From: Clostridia bacterium
GTDB taxonomy: Bacteria > Bacillota > Clostridia > Oscillospirales > UBA644
Direction: 5' to 3'
Assembly (NCBI GenBank): GCA_014872655.1
Contig: WHHJ01000002.1
Location: 1-64,000, forward strand
DNA length: 64,000 nt
Shown here in pieces: positions 18,827 through 27,497 of this stretch. How positions within the stretch are numbered: the first letter of the stretch is position 1; the number at the start of each line of letters is the position of its first letter. Made by a program: the position numbers and the translations under genes. Below the pieces are notes generated by a model, which worked only from the letters and a program-made list of their open reading frames with translations, searched no databases and was not told the DNA's origin.

Positions 18827-19704
18827 AGGGTGTCATTATAAAAGGCGTCGGCGGATTGTATTCAATAAAATGTGGAGAGCAGATTTTGGAATGTCGGGCT
18901 CGCGGACGGTTTCGAAAAGAACAAATGACTCCATTAGTCGGCGATTTTGTGGAAGTGGCAGACGGTTGTATTACGGAGATTTATGATCGAAAAAATGCAT
19001 TGATTCGACCGGCCTGCGCCAATATTGATAAATTATTCTTAGTGACTGCTCTGTCATCCCCGGATCCTGTTATTTACAATATTGATAAAATGTTAGCGAT
19101 TGCATATTATCATCATATTGAACCGATTTTAGTATTTAGTAAAAGTGATTTGCCGGATGTTTGTCATTTAAAACAGATTTATCAACAGGTGCCAATTAAG
19201 CAGGTATTTGTTTCGGATCGGTTGGACTGTACGGATGCACTAAATGTTTTAAAAAAGGAAATTCAAGGATGTACCGTTGTGTTAAGCGGACTTTCCGGTG
19301 CAGGAAAGTCTACGCTGATGAATTTGTTAGGAGGGCTTTCCCTGCAAACGGGCAGTGTCAGCAAAAAACTCGGAAGAGGGCGGCATACTACGCGCTCGGT
19401 GGAACTGTTTGAGTTGTGCGGAGGATATGTGTCTGATACGCCGGGATTCAGTAATCTGGAGTTGGATTATTTTTCTATTAGCGATCGAAGTCTTTTAGCA
19501 GATTGCTTTCCGGAGTTTTTATCGTATCAGGGTACCTGCCGGTTTTCGGACTGTATGCATGGTAGCGAGCCTGGATGTTCTGTTGTAGAGGCGGTACACC
19601 GAGGTGAAATTGCAGCATCTCGTTGGGAGAGTTATCGAAAAATGTATGATCAATTAGGAGTTTTTGAAGCATGGAAGGAGAAAAAGAAACCGGAGTTGAA
19701 GTAA
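18823..19704 (+). CDS. rsgA: Ribosome small-subunit GTPase RsgA
   Basis: A circularly permuted GTPase that helps late 30S maturation. It is 293 residues long: an N-terminal OB-fold, then permuted G motifs (SKSD as G4, P-loop GLSGAGKST at about 155, DTPGF as G3), then a C-terminal zinc domain with CRFSDCMH and a later Cys. It starts with GTG overlapping the prkC stop by 4 bases. Bacillus has rpe between this gene and thiN; here rpe is missing. Confidence 0.95.
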   Translation: MKGVIIKGVGGLYSIKCGEQILECRARGRFRKEQMTPLVGDFVEVADGCITEIYDRKNALIRPACANIDKLFLVTALSSPDPVIYNIDKMLAIAYYHHIEPILVFSKSDLPDVCHLKQIYQQVPIKQVFVSDRLDCTDALNVLKKEIQGCTVVLSGLSGAGKSTLMNLLGGLSLQTGSVSKKLGRGRHTTRSVELFELCGGYVSDTPGFSNLELDYFSISDRSLLADCFPEFLSYQGTCRFSDCMHGSEPGCSVVEAVHRGEIAASRWESYRKMYDQLGVFEAWKEKKKPELK

Positions 19705-20330
19705 AAAGAGCCATTGTCTTTTGCTGGTCTGATAGTGATCGGGTTCCGGTTCAGATTTCAAGGCAGGATTATGTGATTTGTGCTGACTGCGGATGTGAAT
19801 ATGCAGCCCGTTGTGGGGTCCAGCCAGATTTGGTTGTAGGCGATTTTGATTCCTGTCGCGCCGATGCATTTAATTTTGGCGCTGCGCAAAGAATTACGTT
19901 GCCTGTTAAAAAGGATGATACAGATACATTTTATGCGGTAGAGTATGCGTTAAAACAAGGAATTCGGCAAATTGTTATTGCAGGTGGAATCGGTGGACCG
20001 AGAATCGACCATATGTTTGCAAATATTCAGGTATTAAGACATATTTATCAATCTGGGGCAAAGGGATACATAACAGACGGGCGGACAGAAATTCGGTATT
20101 TATCGGATCATTCTAAATTGCTTGTTGCCTATGACAGCCGAATTACGACAGTTTCCTTTGTTCCCCTTGTAGATACAAAAAATGTATGTATCCAGGGGTT
20201 TGAGTATGAAGCCATGCACCGTGATCTGAAAGCAGCCCTTCCGTTGGCAGTCAGCAACAGCATGGTGGAAGGACAAGACGGCGTGATTACAATGGAGAAA
20301 GGGGAAGCGCTTGTTTTTATTGTGTTTTAA
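19671..20330 (+). CDS. thiN: Thiamine pyrophosphokinase
   Basis: Converts thiamine to thiamine diphosphate with ATP. It is 219 residues long. The catalytic domain has CADCGCEYAA, VVGDFDS, KKDDTDTFYAVEYAL and GGIGGPRIDH, all family signatures; a smaller beta-rich thiamine-binding domain follows (about 130-215). The ATG overlaps rsgA by 34 bases and has AGGAG upstream. Last gene of the operon. In Bacillus spoVM follows thiN; here a spoVM-like gene lies about 33 kb away. Confidence 0.93.
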   Translation: MEGEKETGVEVKRAIVFCWSDSDRVPVQISRQDYVICADCGCEYAARCGVQPDLVVGDFDSCRADAFNFGAAQRITLPVKKDDTDTFYAVEYALKQGIRQIVIAGGIGGPRIDHMFANIQVLRHIYQSGAKGYITDGRTEIRYLSDHSKLLVAYDSRITTVSFVPLVDTKNVCIQGFEYEAMHRDLKAALPLAVSNSMVEGQDGVITMEKGEALVFIVF

Positions 20331-20336
20331 GTGTGA

Positions 20337-20355
20337 TTTTGGCAAAGTGCCAAAA
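20337..20355. terminator. Hairpin after thiN
   Basis: TTTTGGCA-AAG-TGCCAAAA, a perfect 8-bp stem. The following bases are A-rich instead of T-rich, so it would end transcription on the plus strand only weakly. Confidence 0.45.
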
Positions 20356-20401
20356 TAAAATGTGGTGGATATGGTAAATACAGCGAATTTTTATTTGCCT
20401 A

Positions 20402-20430
20402 TTGCAATGTTTTTATTTTTATAGTATAAT
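20402..20430 (+). promoter_or_regulatory. Promoter of the beta-propeller/dockerin gene
   Basis: TTGCAA, 17-base spacer, TATAAT, 58 bases before the start codon. Confidence 0.85.
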
Positions 20431-20487
20431 AATTCTGTAGCAGAATATTTTCGACAGTTTTGTTCTGGCGAAAGGAGAGGAAATATA

Positions 20488-21933
20488 ATGACAAAAATAA
20501 CAAAGAAACTGGTTTCCTTTGCAGTAGCGGCTGCGATGGCAGTTTCATTTAGCCTTGCAGCATTTGCCTCGGAGGTTGAATGGGGCGGTTATGCTAAAAA
20601 CAATACCCATAATGCGGTAACAGATGCCTATACTCCTAAGGCTCCGGCAAAAGACGGTGCAAAGGCGATGGCCGGATTGAAATGGGTATATGAATTAAGA
20701 TCGTCTTCTACCTGGGATGCAATTTCTGAACCTATTTTAGTAGAAGGACACATTTATATAGCAGTTGGTGCTAAGTTGCTAAAGATAGAAGCTGAAACAG
20801 GTACGCTTGTTGCAAGTGTTGATTTAACGAATGCAATCGATTACGGTGCTAAGCCTGTTTATGCAAACGGGATGATTATTGTTGCGGAATCTAAGGGTGT
20901 TTTAGAAGCTATCGATTGTGGAAAAATGTCTTCTGTTTGGGTTACTGAGGCTCTTGCTGATGCAGAACAGGGAGCTCATCAATCCAATTCTACGGTTACT
21001 TATTCCAATGGATACATATTCTTTGGAACGACAGTTGCTGATTTTGAAAAATCTTATTCCGGTACTTTTTTCTGTGTAAACGTATCGACAGGTAACGTGG
21101 TTTGGAAATATGAAAATGCAACTGCCGGATATTATTGGAGCGGTGCTGTAGTGATGAATGGTAGTGCGATCGTTGCTGCAGATGACGGAAATTTAGTAGC
21201 CTTTAATCGTGAGAATGGTGAGGTTAAATCAACAGTTGCTTTAGGCGCTGCATCCAGAGGAACGGTTTCTACCGATGGTACAAACGTGTATGTTACGACA
21301 ACGAACGGTTCTTTGCATAAAGTTGTTGTAAACGCAGACGGAACCTTGGGCGAGGCTAGCAGTGTTTCCTTTGCAGCAAGTTCTACAGGAACGGCAACTT
21401 TTGATCAAGGGTTGTTGTTTGTTGGTGGCGCAGCTGCCGATCGCACTGGCGTTTTAGCGGTTATTGATGCTCAGACTATGACAGTGAAGAGTTCTTTGCA
21501 GTTAAGTGCAGATGTAAAGAGTGCTCCGTTGGTAAGTTCCTTTAGCGGTCAAACTTATGTTTACTTTACAGTAAATAATACGCCGGGCGCTGTGTACATG
21601 ACTAATTCTGCTGATTCATTTGCAACGGTTCAGACCGTATATGAGCCTGAGAAAGAAAATCAGAACTATTGCATGGCATCTGTTATGGCAGATTCTGAAG
21701 GCAGTTTGTATTATACCAATGATAGCGGGAAATTATTTAAGATTAAATCTCTGAATTACGGCGATTTTACTTCCGATAATATAATCAGTCTTGCAGACGT
21801 TATTTTCTTGGCTCGTTCCGTGTTAACGGGAGATACAAGTTCTATTCCTGACTTTTCCGGTGACGGTCAGGTTGGAATGGCAGACATTATTGTATTGGCA
21901 AGATATGTTGTAGGAACACTTTCTGTATTTTAG
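20488..21933 (+). CDS. Secreted PQQ-type beta-propeller protein with dockerin-like C-terminus
   Basis: 481 residues. A signal peptide (about 1-27, cleavage after the AFA region) is followed by repeated short beta-strand units that resemble PQQ/WD40-like propeller blades (for example VYANGMIIVAES and GNLVAFNRENGEV; about 60-410). The C-terminal 60 residues form two dockerin-like repeats: ISLADVIFLARSV and the better DFSGDGQVGMADIIVLARYV. The first calcium loop is poor (DFTSDN). Dockerins bind cohesins on scaffold or surface proteins, so this is likely an extracellular protein held at the cell surface. No cohesin is visible in the window. Ligand unknown. Confidence 0.85.
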   Translation: MTKITKKLVSFAVAAAMAVSFSLAAFASEVEWGGYAKNNTHNAVTDAYTPKAPAKDGAKAMAGLKWVYELRSSSTWDAISEPILVEGHIYIAVGAKLLKIEAETGTLVASVDLTNAIDYGAKPVYANGMIIVAESKGVLEAIDCGKMSSVWVTEALADAEQGAHQSNSTVTYSNGYIFFGTTVADFEKSYSGTFFCVNVSTGNVVWKYENATAGYYWSGAVVMNGSAIVAADDGNLVAFNRENGEVKSTVALGAASRGTVSTDGTNVYVTTTNGSLHKVVVNADGTLGEASSVSFAASSTGTATFDQGLLFVGGAAADRTGVLAVIDAQTMTVKSSLQLSADVKSAPLVSSFSGQTYVYFTVNNTPGAVYMTNSADSFATVQTVYEPEKENQNYCMASVMADSEGSLYYTNDSGKLFKIKSLNYGDFTSDNIISLADVIFLARSVLTGDTSSIPDFSGDGQVGMADIIVLARYVVGTLSVF

Positions 21934-22014
21934 TTGAATTTGGTCTTTTAAAGGAGCGTATATTTATGAGGTCCTTTAGAAACCATATATGAAAAAACAA
22001 TGCCTTTATGTTTT

Positions 22015-22044
22015 AGGATGGACGAGATTTCGTCCATCCTTTTT
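22015..22044 (+). terminator. Terminator after the propeller/dockerin gene
   Basis: AGGATGGACGA-GATT-TCGTCCATCCT, an 11-bp perfect stem followed by TTTT. Confidence 0.92.
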
Positions 22045-22254
22045 ATGGATATATAATTGGTTGTATTAAATATTTTATGATCCGGCTGTTCTATTTTTTA
22101 CAAAGATATGTTTTTTTATTGACTGTTTCAGTTTCCGTCAAAATGTTAACACAAATTTTGATTATAATAAACTTAGAAAATATATCAAGCCCTTTAAATC
22201 TGATCTAAAAGTAGATTGAAAAAAGGGAGTTGAGATACTGAGGGAGATCCTTTT
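22045..22254. other. Leader region of the htrA-like gene
   Basis: AT-rich. TATAAT at 22163-22168 is a possible -10 without a well-placed -35; TTGACT at 22119 is too far away. A GAGGGAGA ribosome site ends the region. Together with the terminator this accounts for the gene-free stretch after 21933. Confidence 0.4.
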
Positions 22255-23688
22255 ATGTTTGAAGAAGAGAAAAAAAATCAAGCAGAAAATACAACTGAGC
22301 AATCTGATTTTTATGATAGTCCTGATTATGCAAGGGTACAGGGACAGAAAGAAAGGCCGTTTGATGCTCCACATACCTCACAAGAGTCATCTTCTTCGGT
22401 GCAGCAAAATGGTTATACAGATTCATCTAGACCCTATTACGGAAATCCGACCGTAACGGCTTATCAGCAGATGCATCAGCATTATCAACAAGCACAGGCG
22501 GCTCGTCCGTCTTCGCGTAAACAACATCATATGAGTCGTGCCGGAGTGATAACAGCAATAAGTATTTGTCTTGTTTTGTCTTTAGCTTTGGGCTTTGGCG
22601 GAGGTGTTGTTGCTGTTAAATTATTTGGTGGACAGTCGCGAACATCTGTTATATATGATGCGGGGGGCTCTACGTCGAATACTGTTTTGACAGGTGACGC
22701 AATGAGTATTTCTGATGTGGTTTCCTCTGTTAGTGATTCTGTTGTTCAGATTACAACAGAGAGTGTAACAACAGGCTCTATTTTTGGACAATATATTTCT
22801 GAGGGAGCAGGAAGTGGTGTTGTGCTAACTTCAGATGGCTATATTGTAACCAATAATCATGTTATTGAAGATGCTAACAAAATTACTGTAACATTAACTG
22901 ATGGGACAGAGTATCAAGCTACGTTAGTTGGTACCGATAGTGAAACAGACGTTGCGGTTATTAAAGTGGAAGCGGCTAATTTAAAGCCAGCTACATTAGG
23001 AGATTCTGACCAGTTAACGGTAGGGCAGACTGCTATTGTAATCGGGAATCCTTTAGGTTCTCTTGGCGGATCGGTAACCAGCGGCATTATCAGTGCTTTG
23101 GATCGGGACGTTACGGTGAATGGAGAAACAATGACTTTACTTCAAACTTCCGCAGCGGTCAACCCTGGAAATTCTGGAGGAGGATTGTTTAATGCAAACG
23201 GGTATTTAGTTGGCATTGTCAATGCGAAGTATACTTCTACGGATGTAGAGGGAATCGGGTTTGCAATACCTATCAATGTAGCAAAATCAGTTATTAACGA
23301 TTTGATTGAATATGGTTATGTAAAAGGGCGTATTGATACTGGATTTTCTGTAGTGGACTTAACAAGTACCAGCGCTGCAATGACCTATCGAGTGTCACAA
23401 ACGGGAATATATGTATTGAAAGTGACAGATACGCAATCGGGCTTTTATTCAGGCGATATGATTGTGAGTATAGACGGACAATACATTACCAGTATGGAAG
23501 ATTATGAATCGATCTTAGATACTCATGCAATTGGTGATGTGTTGGAGGTTGTTGTTTCCCGAAACGGAAAACAAACGACTGTTCCGTTGACTCTAAAAGA
23601 GTATGTTCCTACAACAGATACCTCCCAACGAGAAGAAGAATCTTTGCAGGGAAACTTATATAGTTATTATTACGGAAAGAATAATTGA
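22255..23688 (+). CDS. HtrA/DegP-type membrane-anchored serine protease
   Basis: A trypsin-like S1C protease with a PDZ domain, involved in quality control of exported proteins. 477 residues: a polar Gln/Ser-rich cytosolic N-terminus (1-95), one membrane segment (about 98-122), then the protease. The catalytic triad is visible: His in TNNHVIED, Asp in SETDVAVIKV, Ser in NPGNSGGGLF. The PDZ domain lies about 385-460. This architecture is the Gram-positive HtrA type. It is a single-gene unit with its own strong ribosome site; no CssRS genes are nearby. Confidence 0.92.
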   Translation: MFEEEKKNQAENTTEQSDFYDSPDYARVQGQKERPFDAPHTSQESSSSVQQNGYTDSSRPYYGNPTVTAYQQMHQHYQQAQAARPSSRKQHHMSRAGVITAISICLVLSLALGFGGGVVAVKLFGGQSRTSVIYDAGGSTSNTVLTGDAMSISDVVSSVSDSVVQITTESVTTGSIFGQYISEGAGSGVVLTSDGYIVTNNHVIEDANKITVTLTDGTEYQATLVGTDSETDVAVIKVEAANLKPATLGDSDQLTVGQTAIVIGNPLGSLGGSVTSGIISALDRDVTVNGETMTLLQTSAAVNPGNSGGGLFNANGYLVGIVNAKYTSTDVEGIGFAIPINVAKSVINDLIEYGYVKGRIDTGFSVVDLTSTSAAMTYRVSQTGIYVLKVTDTQSGFYSGDMIVSIDGQYITSMEDYESILDTHAIGDVLEVVVSRNGKQTTVPLTLKEYVPTTDTSQREEESLQGNLYSYYYGKNN

Positions 23689-23754
23689 TATATCACAGGA
23701 TAAAAAACGCTCTTTTATCCTTGTATATATAAAGGTTTTCTCTTTCTCCTTGAT

Positions 23755-23782
23755 TTGGGGTTGTCGAAATAGGCAACCCCAA
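23755..23782 (+). terminator. Hairpin after the htrA-like gene
   Basis: TTGGGGTTG...CAACCCCAA, a 9-bp stem with a 10-base loop, about 65 bases after the stop. No T run follows, so termination strength is uncertain. Confidence 0.5.
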
Positions 23783-23873
23783 TACTTATATATTCCTATA
23801 CTTATTTAAATAATTTTATAAAATATTGTAATAGAATTTATATATAATCACTATATATTTTTTTGCTTTTTTA

Positions 23874-23882
23874 TGCTATAAT
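23874..23882 (+). promoter_or_regulatory. Extended -10 promoter of hpf
   Basis: TGCTATAAT is an extended -10 with a perfect TATAAT, about 50 bases before the start; no good -35 is present. Confidence 0.6.
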
Positions 23883-23934
23883 AGAGTTGTAAGAAAACAC
23901 CGTTTTCTTGAAAGGATAAGAAGGAGTGACACTG

Positions 23935-24468
23935 ATGAAGTTTAGGTATGTAAGTAACAAATGTACCGCGCGCGACAATACAAAGGAGTATACAGCTAAA
24001 AAGTTGTCAAAATTATCCAGATTCTTTTCGGATGACGATTGTACGGCCGATGTAGTCTATACGTTGGAGAAAGGGGATCGATATAAGGTTGAAGTAACGG
24101 TTGTGTATAAAGGGATGATTTTCCGGGCACAGTCTACAACCGATGATTTCTTCCATAGCGTAGATGAAATTGTAGATATTTTGGTCCGTCAGATTCGTAA
24201 GCACAAAACAAAATTGGAACGTCAGATTAAAGGAAGTAAATTTGTATTTGATGAGATCCCGGATGTTGCTTTAGAAACGATTGAAGAAGATACCGGTGTG
24301 ATTATAAAACGTAAAAAGATTACCATTAAACCGATGTCAGCAGAAGAAGCCGTACTGCAAATGAACATGCTTGGGCACGACTTTTTTGTGTTCCGTGATG
24401 AAGATGGGCAGGCAACGGTTGTGTATCGTCGCCGAGATGGGAATTACGGATTGATTGAAACGGATTGA
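23935..24468 (+). CDS. hpf: Ribosome hibernation promoting factor, long form
   Basis: Binds 30S subunits and pairs ribosomes into inactive 100S dimers in slow growth. About 177 residues: the N-terminal S30AE domain (1-100, with basic KKLSKLSRFF), a linker, and the C-terminal dimerisation domain of long HPF with VIIKRKKITIKPMSAEEA and NYGLIE. The ATG is chosen for the AAGGAG eight bases upstream; a GTG three codons earlier is less likely. Confidence 0.94.
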   Translation: MKFRYVSNKCTARDNTKEYTAKKLSKLSRFFSDDDCTADVVYTLEKGDRYKVEVTVVYKGMIFRAQSTTDDFFHSVDEIVDILVRQIRKHKTKLERQIKGSKFVFDEIPDVALETIEEDTGVIIKRKKITIKPMSAEEAVLQMNMLGHDFFVFRDEDGQATVVYRRRDGNYGLIETD

Positions 24469-24476
24469 TTGAAATA

Positions 24477-24514
24477 AAAAAGAGAGGAAAGGCAGTGCCT
24501 TTCCTCTCTTTTTT
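24477..24514. terminator. Bidirectional terminator between hpf and the serine hydrolase gene
   Basis: AGAGAGGAAAGGC-AGT-GCCTTTCCTCTCT, a 13-bp perfect stem with an A run on the left and a T run on the right. It serves the convergent genes on both strands. Confidence 0.95.
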
Positions 24515-25931
24515 ATTTGATTAGGGTTCCGGTCCATTTTACACAGTCTTCTGCAAGCATGTCTTGAATACAGGAAAAAGTAACGGTGAGTTGATCTTGA
24601 TTTACGGATAAATGAAGCTCTTCTGTTTGTGGGTCACTTAAATGCCGGAAAATAATCTTTAAGTCCCCACTTTCTTCTCCTGCACAGGCTGCAAGATGGA
24701 TTCGCTCCGTTTTATAGGGGTCCATAATGGATAAGATTTTCGGAACTCGACCGGCTGCGTAGTATTCACTTTCGCACCAAGAGCCGAGACTTGCTTGGAT
24801 CGTTTGTTTTTGGTATCCGTCAAAAAGATCAAGAATCAGTTTATCTTGCTGTGTTTTGATGTGCAGTTCCGTAAATCCCGATCCGTTTTTATTCAGCCGG
24901 AATTTGCTGTTTTTGCAGAACTCGGGTAGTGTGTTGACAGGGATAGGCTCATAGTCCGGAATAATGAATTCTGTTTGATCTACAGGATCTAACAGATGTT
25001 CTACAAGGTCTACTACATCTACAATTTCCGGCTCCATATCAACCGTTCTTGCGTTAATGGCAACAACCGCTTTATTTTTCGGCATCACCATACATAACTG
25101 GCCGGCTAATCCGTCTCCGCGATATCCGTCGCGTTTAGTCATCCAGAACTGGTATCCATATCCGCTGGTCCAGTTGCCGGAACCTCCGTCGCCGTTATAA
25201 GAGTTGTCGACTTGAGCCGATCCGGCAGCACGGCACCATTCTTCAGACAAAATTCGTTTGCCATTATATACGCCGTGATTATATAGCATTAATCCAAATT
25301 TTGCAAGATCGTCATTGCTGATATGCAATCCGATTCCACCTTCATTTACGCCTTGTGCACAGGTTGTCCAATAGGGATTATCAAACTCAAGCGGTTCGAA
25401 AATATTCTCATAAGCAAAGTCAAATAGTTTTCTGCCGGTAATTCGTTCTGTGATTTCAGCAAGCATACAAGAAGCTCCGGTATTGTACATAAAAAAGGTT
25501 CCGGGCTGTCTGGGAACGGGCTGTGCCAAAAAGGCTTTTGCTGCGTCTGTGCTACGATACATGTCTTTCATGATACAAGCTTCATGCCCAGTGGTCATGG
25601 TCAGCAGATGCTTTACTTTCATTGCGGCAAGATGTTCACTGACTTGCTCGGGTAGTTTTTCCGGAAAGAGATCTATAATCCGATCCTCTACGGATAGCAG
25701 TTTTCGATCACATAAAATGCCAATAGCTGCGGAAGAGAAACTTTTGCTTAGTGAATAAATTTCTTTTCGCTGCGAGCAATCGTATGGCGCCGGCGAAAAG
25801 CGAAGTTTTAATTCATTGTCAATATAGATTTGAACAGATTGAATATTTTCTCCGTTGAGATTTCTTTTTTTGAAAAATTCATTGACTCGTGCTGCATTTA
25901 CGTCTTTAGCTGCAAAAAATTGTTTTGCCAT
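24513..25931 (-). CDS. Beta-lactamase-fold serine hydrolase (class C/EstB type)
   Basis: 472 residues. The family S12 nucleophile motif SxxK is in YSLSKSFSSAAIG (about residue 65), and the second motif is YNT (about 148). This fold includes esterases, D-amino-acid hydrolases and penicillin-binding relatives, so substrate cannot be assigned. There is no signal peptide, which argues against a resistance beta-lactamase. The last 150 residues form an extra beta-rich domain, perhaps lipocalin-like. AGAGGA precedes the ATG. Last gene of the rsmD-coaD unit. Confidence 0.85.
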   Translation of the reverse strand: MAKQFFAAKDVNAARVNEFFKKRNLNGENIQSVQIYIDNELKLRFSPAPYDCSQRKEIYSLSKSFSSAAIGILCDRKLLSVEDRIIDLFPEKLPEQVSEHLAAMKVKHLLTMTTGHEACIMKDMYRSTDAAKAFLAQPVPRQPGTFFMYNTGASCMLAEITERITGRKLFDFAYENIFEPLEFDNPYWTTCAQGVNEGGIGLHISNDDLAKFGLMLYNHGVYNGKRILSEEWCRAAGSAQVDNSYNGDGGSGNWTSGYGYQFWMTKRDGYRGDGLAGQLCMVMPKNKAVVAINARTVDMEPEIVDVVDLVEHLLDPVDQTEFIIPDYEPIPVNTLPEFCKNSKFRLNKNGSGFTELHIKTQQDKLILDLFDGYQKQTIQASLGSWCESEYYAAGRVPKILSIMDPYKTERIHLAACAGEESGDLKIIFRHLSDPQTEELHLSVNQDQLTVTFSCIQDMLAEDCVKWTGTLIK

Positions 25932-25946
25932 TTTTATTCTCCTCTG

Positions 25947-27497
25947 TCATGATTTAAAGGACCAGGTCTCAATGCCGTTAAACGGATTGGTAGAACTTGG
26001 TGTAAACGTTCCGTCAATTTGTCTGTTGATGGCAAGAGCGGAATTGTTGTAGTATAACGGAATAATGGGTAATTCTTGCCCAAATGCTTCTAACAGTGTT
26101 AGAACATCTGCAGTTCCGGATGCAAAATTTGTTAAAGCTGTTTGCAGAGACTCTCCTATAGGCGCGCCGATTGCTGTTAATAATCCGGTTAAATCCATGT
26201 TTAAAGGAATGCGAACCTCAGCAATATAAATGTCGTAGTTTCCGTCTTGAATTGCTTTTTGATAATCTTCCCATGGGAGCTGTGTAACGACGGTTCCGAA
26301 CCCATAGTTTTGAAGTTGATCGGCAATTTCATTTGCAACTTTAACGCGAAGACTATTTTCTCTGTTTACAACAATATTTAAGGTGATATCTTCTCCATAC
26401 CACTGTAACTTGTTTTCAGCAGACATGTATAATCTGCCGTTATAAAAATGTGTTTTTGCTGCCTGTTGGTCATAAATATCGTCATTAAGATTCGCATTGA
26501 TGACTTCCGTCCAATCTGGGTTGAGCGGTGACCAACATGATTTTCCACAGCCCTTGATGACGTTCGCATAAAGGTTTTGCCGATCGATTCCGTAATGCAA
26601 ACCCTTGCAAACTTCTAAATAATTAGTGGACCATTTTTTATTTCTGTTGACCACGGCAAATGTTAGCGCATTGTTAGAAAAGCTCTGTAACTCAATATTA
26701 CCGCGATAACTTTCTGACCCGTCACTTAGGTCTGCCATCATGGCATCTAAATCTCCATAATTGATACCATATAAGATATTGGATGTGTTTTCATATTGTT
26801 TGAGTATGATTTGCTTAATCTTGCAACCCGCCATATCATTTCGATAATTATTGGGATACATACAGATCAAATCTTCATTAGATGTTGTTGATGGCGCTTG
26901 TTTTAAATAATATTTTCCTGCGCCGACTGCAAAAGTATTGTTTTGTTTATTATATTCAGTTCCTTTTTTCGTAATAGGAATGCATAGTAAGTTAATATTT
27001 CTTGGGTTTTGAGAGGAAAGAACAACTTCGAATTCAGTAGATGATTTTGCTGTATAGGAAACAATATAGGAAAAATTTTGTTGATAAACAGAACTTTTTT
27101 TTGCCTGATCAAAAGAAAATTTGCAATCTTCAGCCGTGACGGAGGTTCCGTCACTAAAGATAGCTGCATCTGAGATAAGAATAGAAACAGTATTTCCGTT
27201 GATGGAATAGCTTTCTGCAAGATCTGGTTTTATCGTATAATTTCGGTCTAAATAGAATAATGCGTTATAACAAAGGCTAAGTGCCGTGTTATTGGCGTTG
27301 GATGTGACCGAATAAATATCTAAGCCGTCTTTTGCACTGATCGGAATGGTAATAGAAGTTTCTGTTGCAGATTGCTGTTGTTGAGTAGTTGACGGTTCCT
27401 GTGGGGTGCAGGCACTAAGCAGAAAAAGTGTTAAAATAAGGCATATGAATCCATATGCCTTATTTTTTAAATTGCAAGGTTGTCTATTTCTTTTCAT
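25947..27497 (-). CDS. Lipoprotein, family 5 extracellular solute-binding protein
   Basis: 516 residues. The signal peptide ends in the lipobox LLSAC (Cys about 30), followed by a Gln/Thr-rich tether. The body matches oligopeptide/dipeptide-binding proteins of the OppA/DppA class (ILISDAAIFSDGTSVTAEDCKFSF region, YGIDRQNLY region). No permease or ATPase gene is nearby, so it is an orphan binding protein whose transporter lies elsewhere or which senses peptides. The ATG lies inside the last 14 bases of the upstream gene with no good ribosome site, so translation is probably coupled. Confidence 0.88.
   Translation of the reverse strand: MKRNRQPCNLKNKAYGFICLILTLFLLSACTPQEPSTTQQQQSATETSITIPISAKDGLDIYSVTSNANNTALSLCYNALFYLDRNYTIKPDLAESYSINGNTVSILISDAAIFSDGTSVTAEDCKFSFDQAKKSSVYQQNFSYIVSYTAKSSTEFEVVLSSQNPRNINLLCIPITKKGTEYNKQNNTFAVGAGKYYLKQAPSTTSNEDLICMYPNNYRNDMAGCKIKQIILKQYENTSNILYGINYGDLDAMMADLSDGSESYRGNIELQSFSNNALTFAVVNRNKKWSTNYLEVCKGLHYGIDRQNLYANVIKGCGKSCWSPLNPDWTEVINANLNDDIYDQQAAKTHFYNGRLYMSAENKLQWYGEDITLNIVVNRENSLRVKVANEIADQLQNYGFGTVVTQLPWEDYQKAIQDGNYDIYIAEVRIPLNMDLTGLLTAIGAPIGESLQTALTNFASGTADVLTLLEAFGQELPIIPLYYNNSALAINRQIDGTFTPSSTNPFNGIETWSFKS

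Noticed and set aside
22119..22168. A promoter made of TTGACT at 22119 and TATAAT at 22163 for the htrA-like gene
   Set aside because: The spacing is 38 bases, far too long for a single sigma-A promoter.
24513..25931. Antibiotic-resistance beta-lactamase
   Set aside because: The S12 fold is present but there is no signal peptide, the second motif is not typical, and there is an added C-terminal domain; a general serine hydrolase is the safer name.
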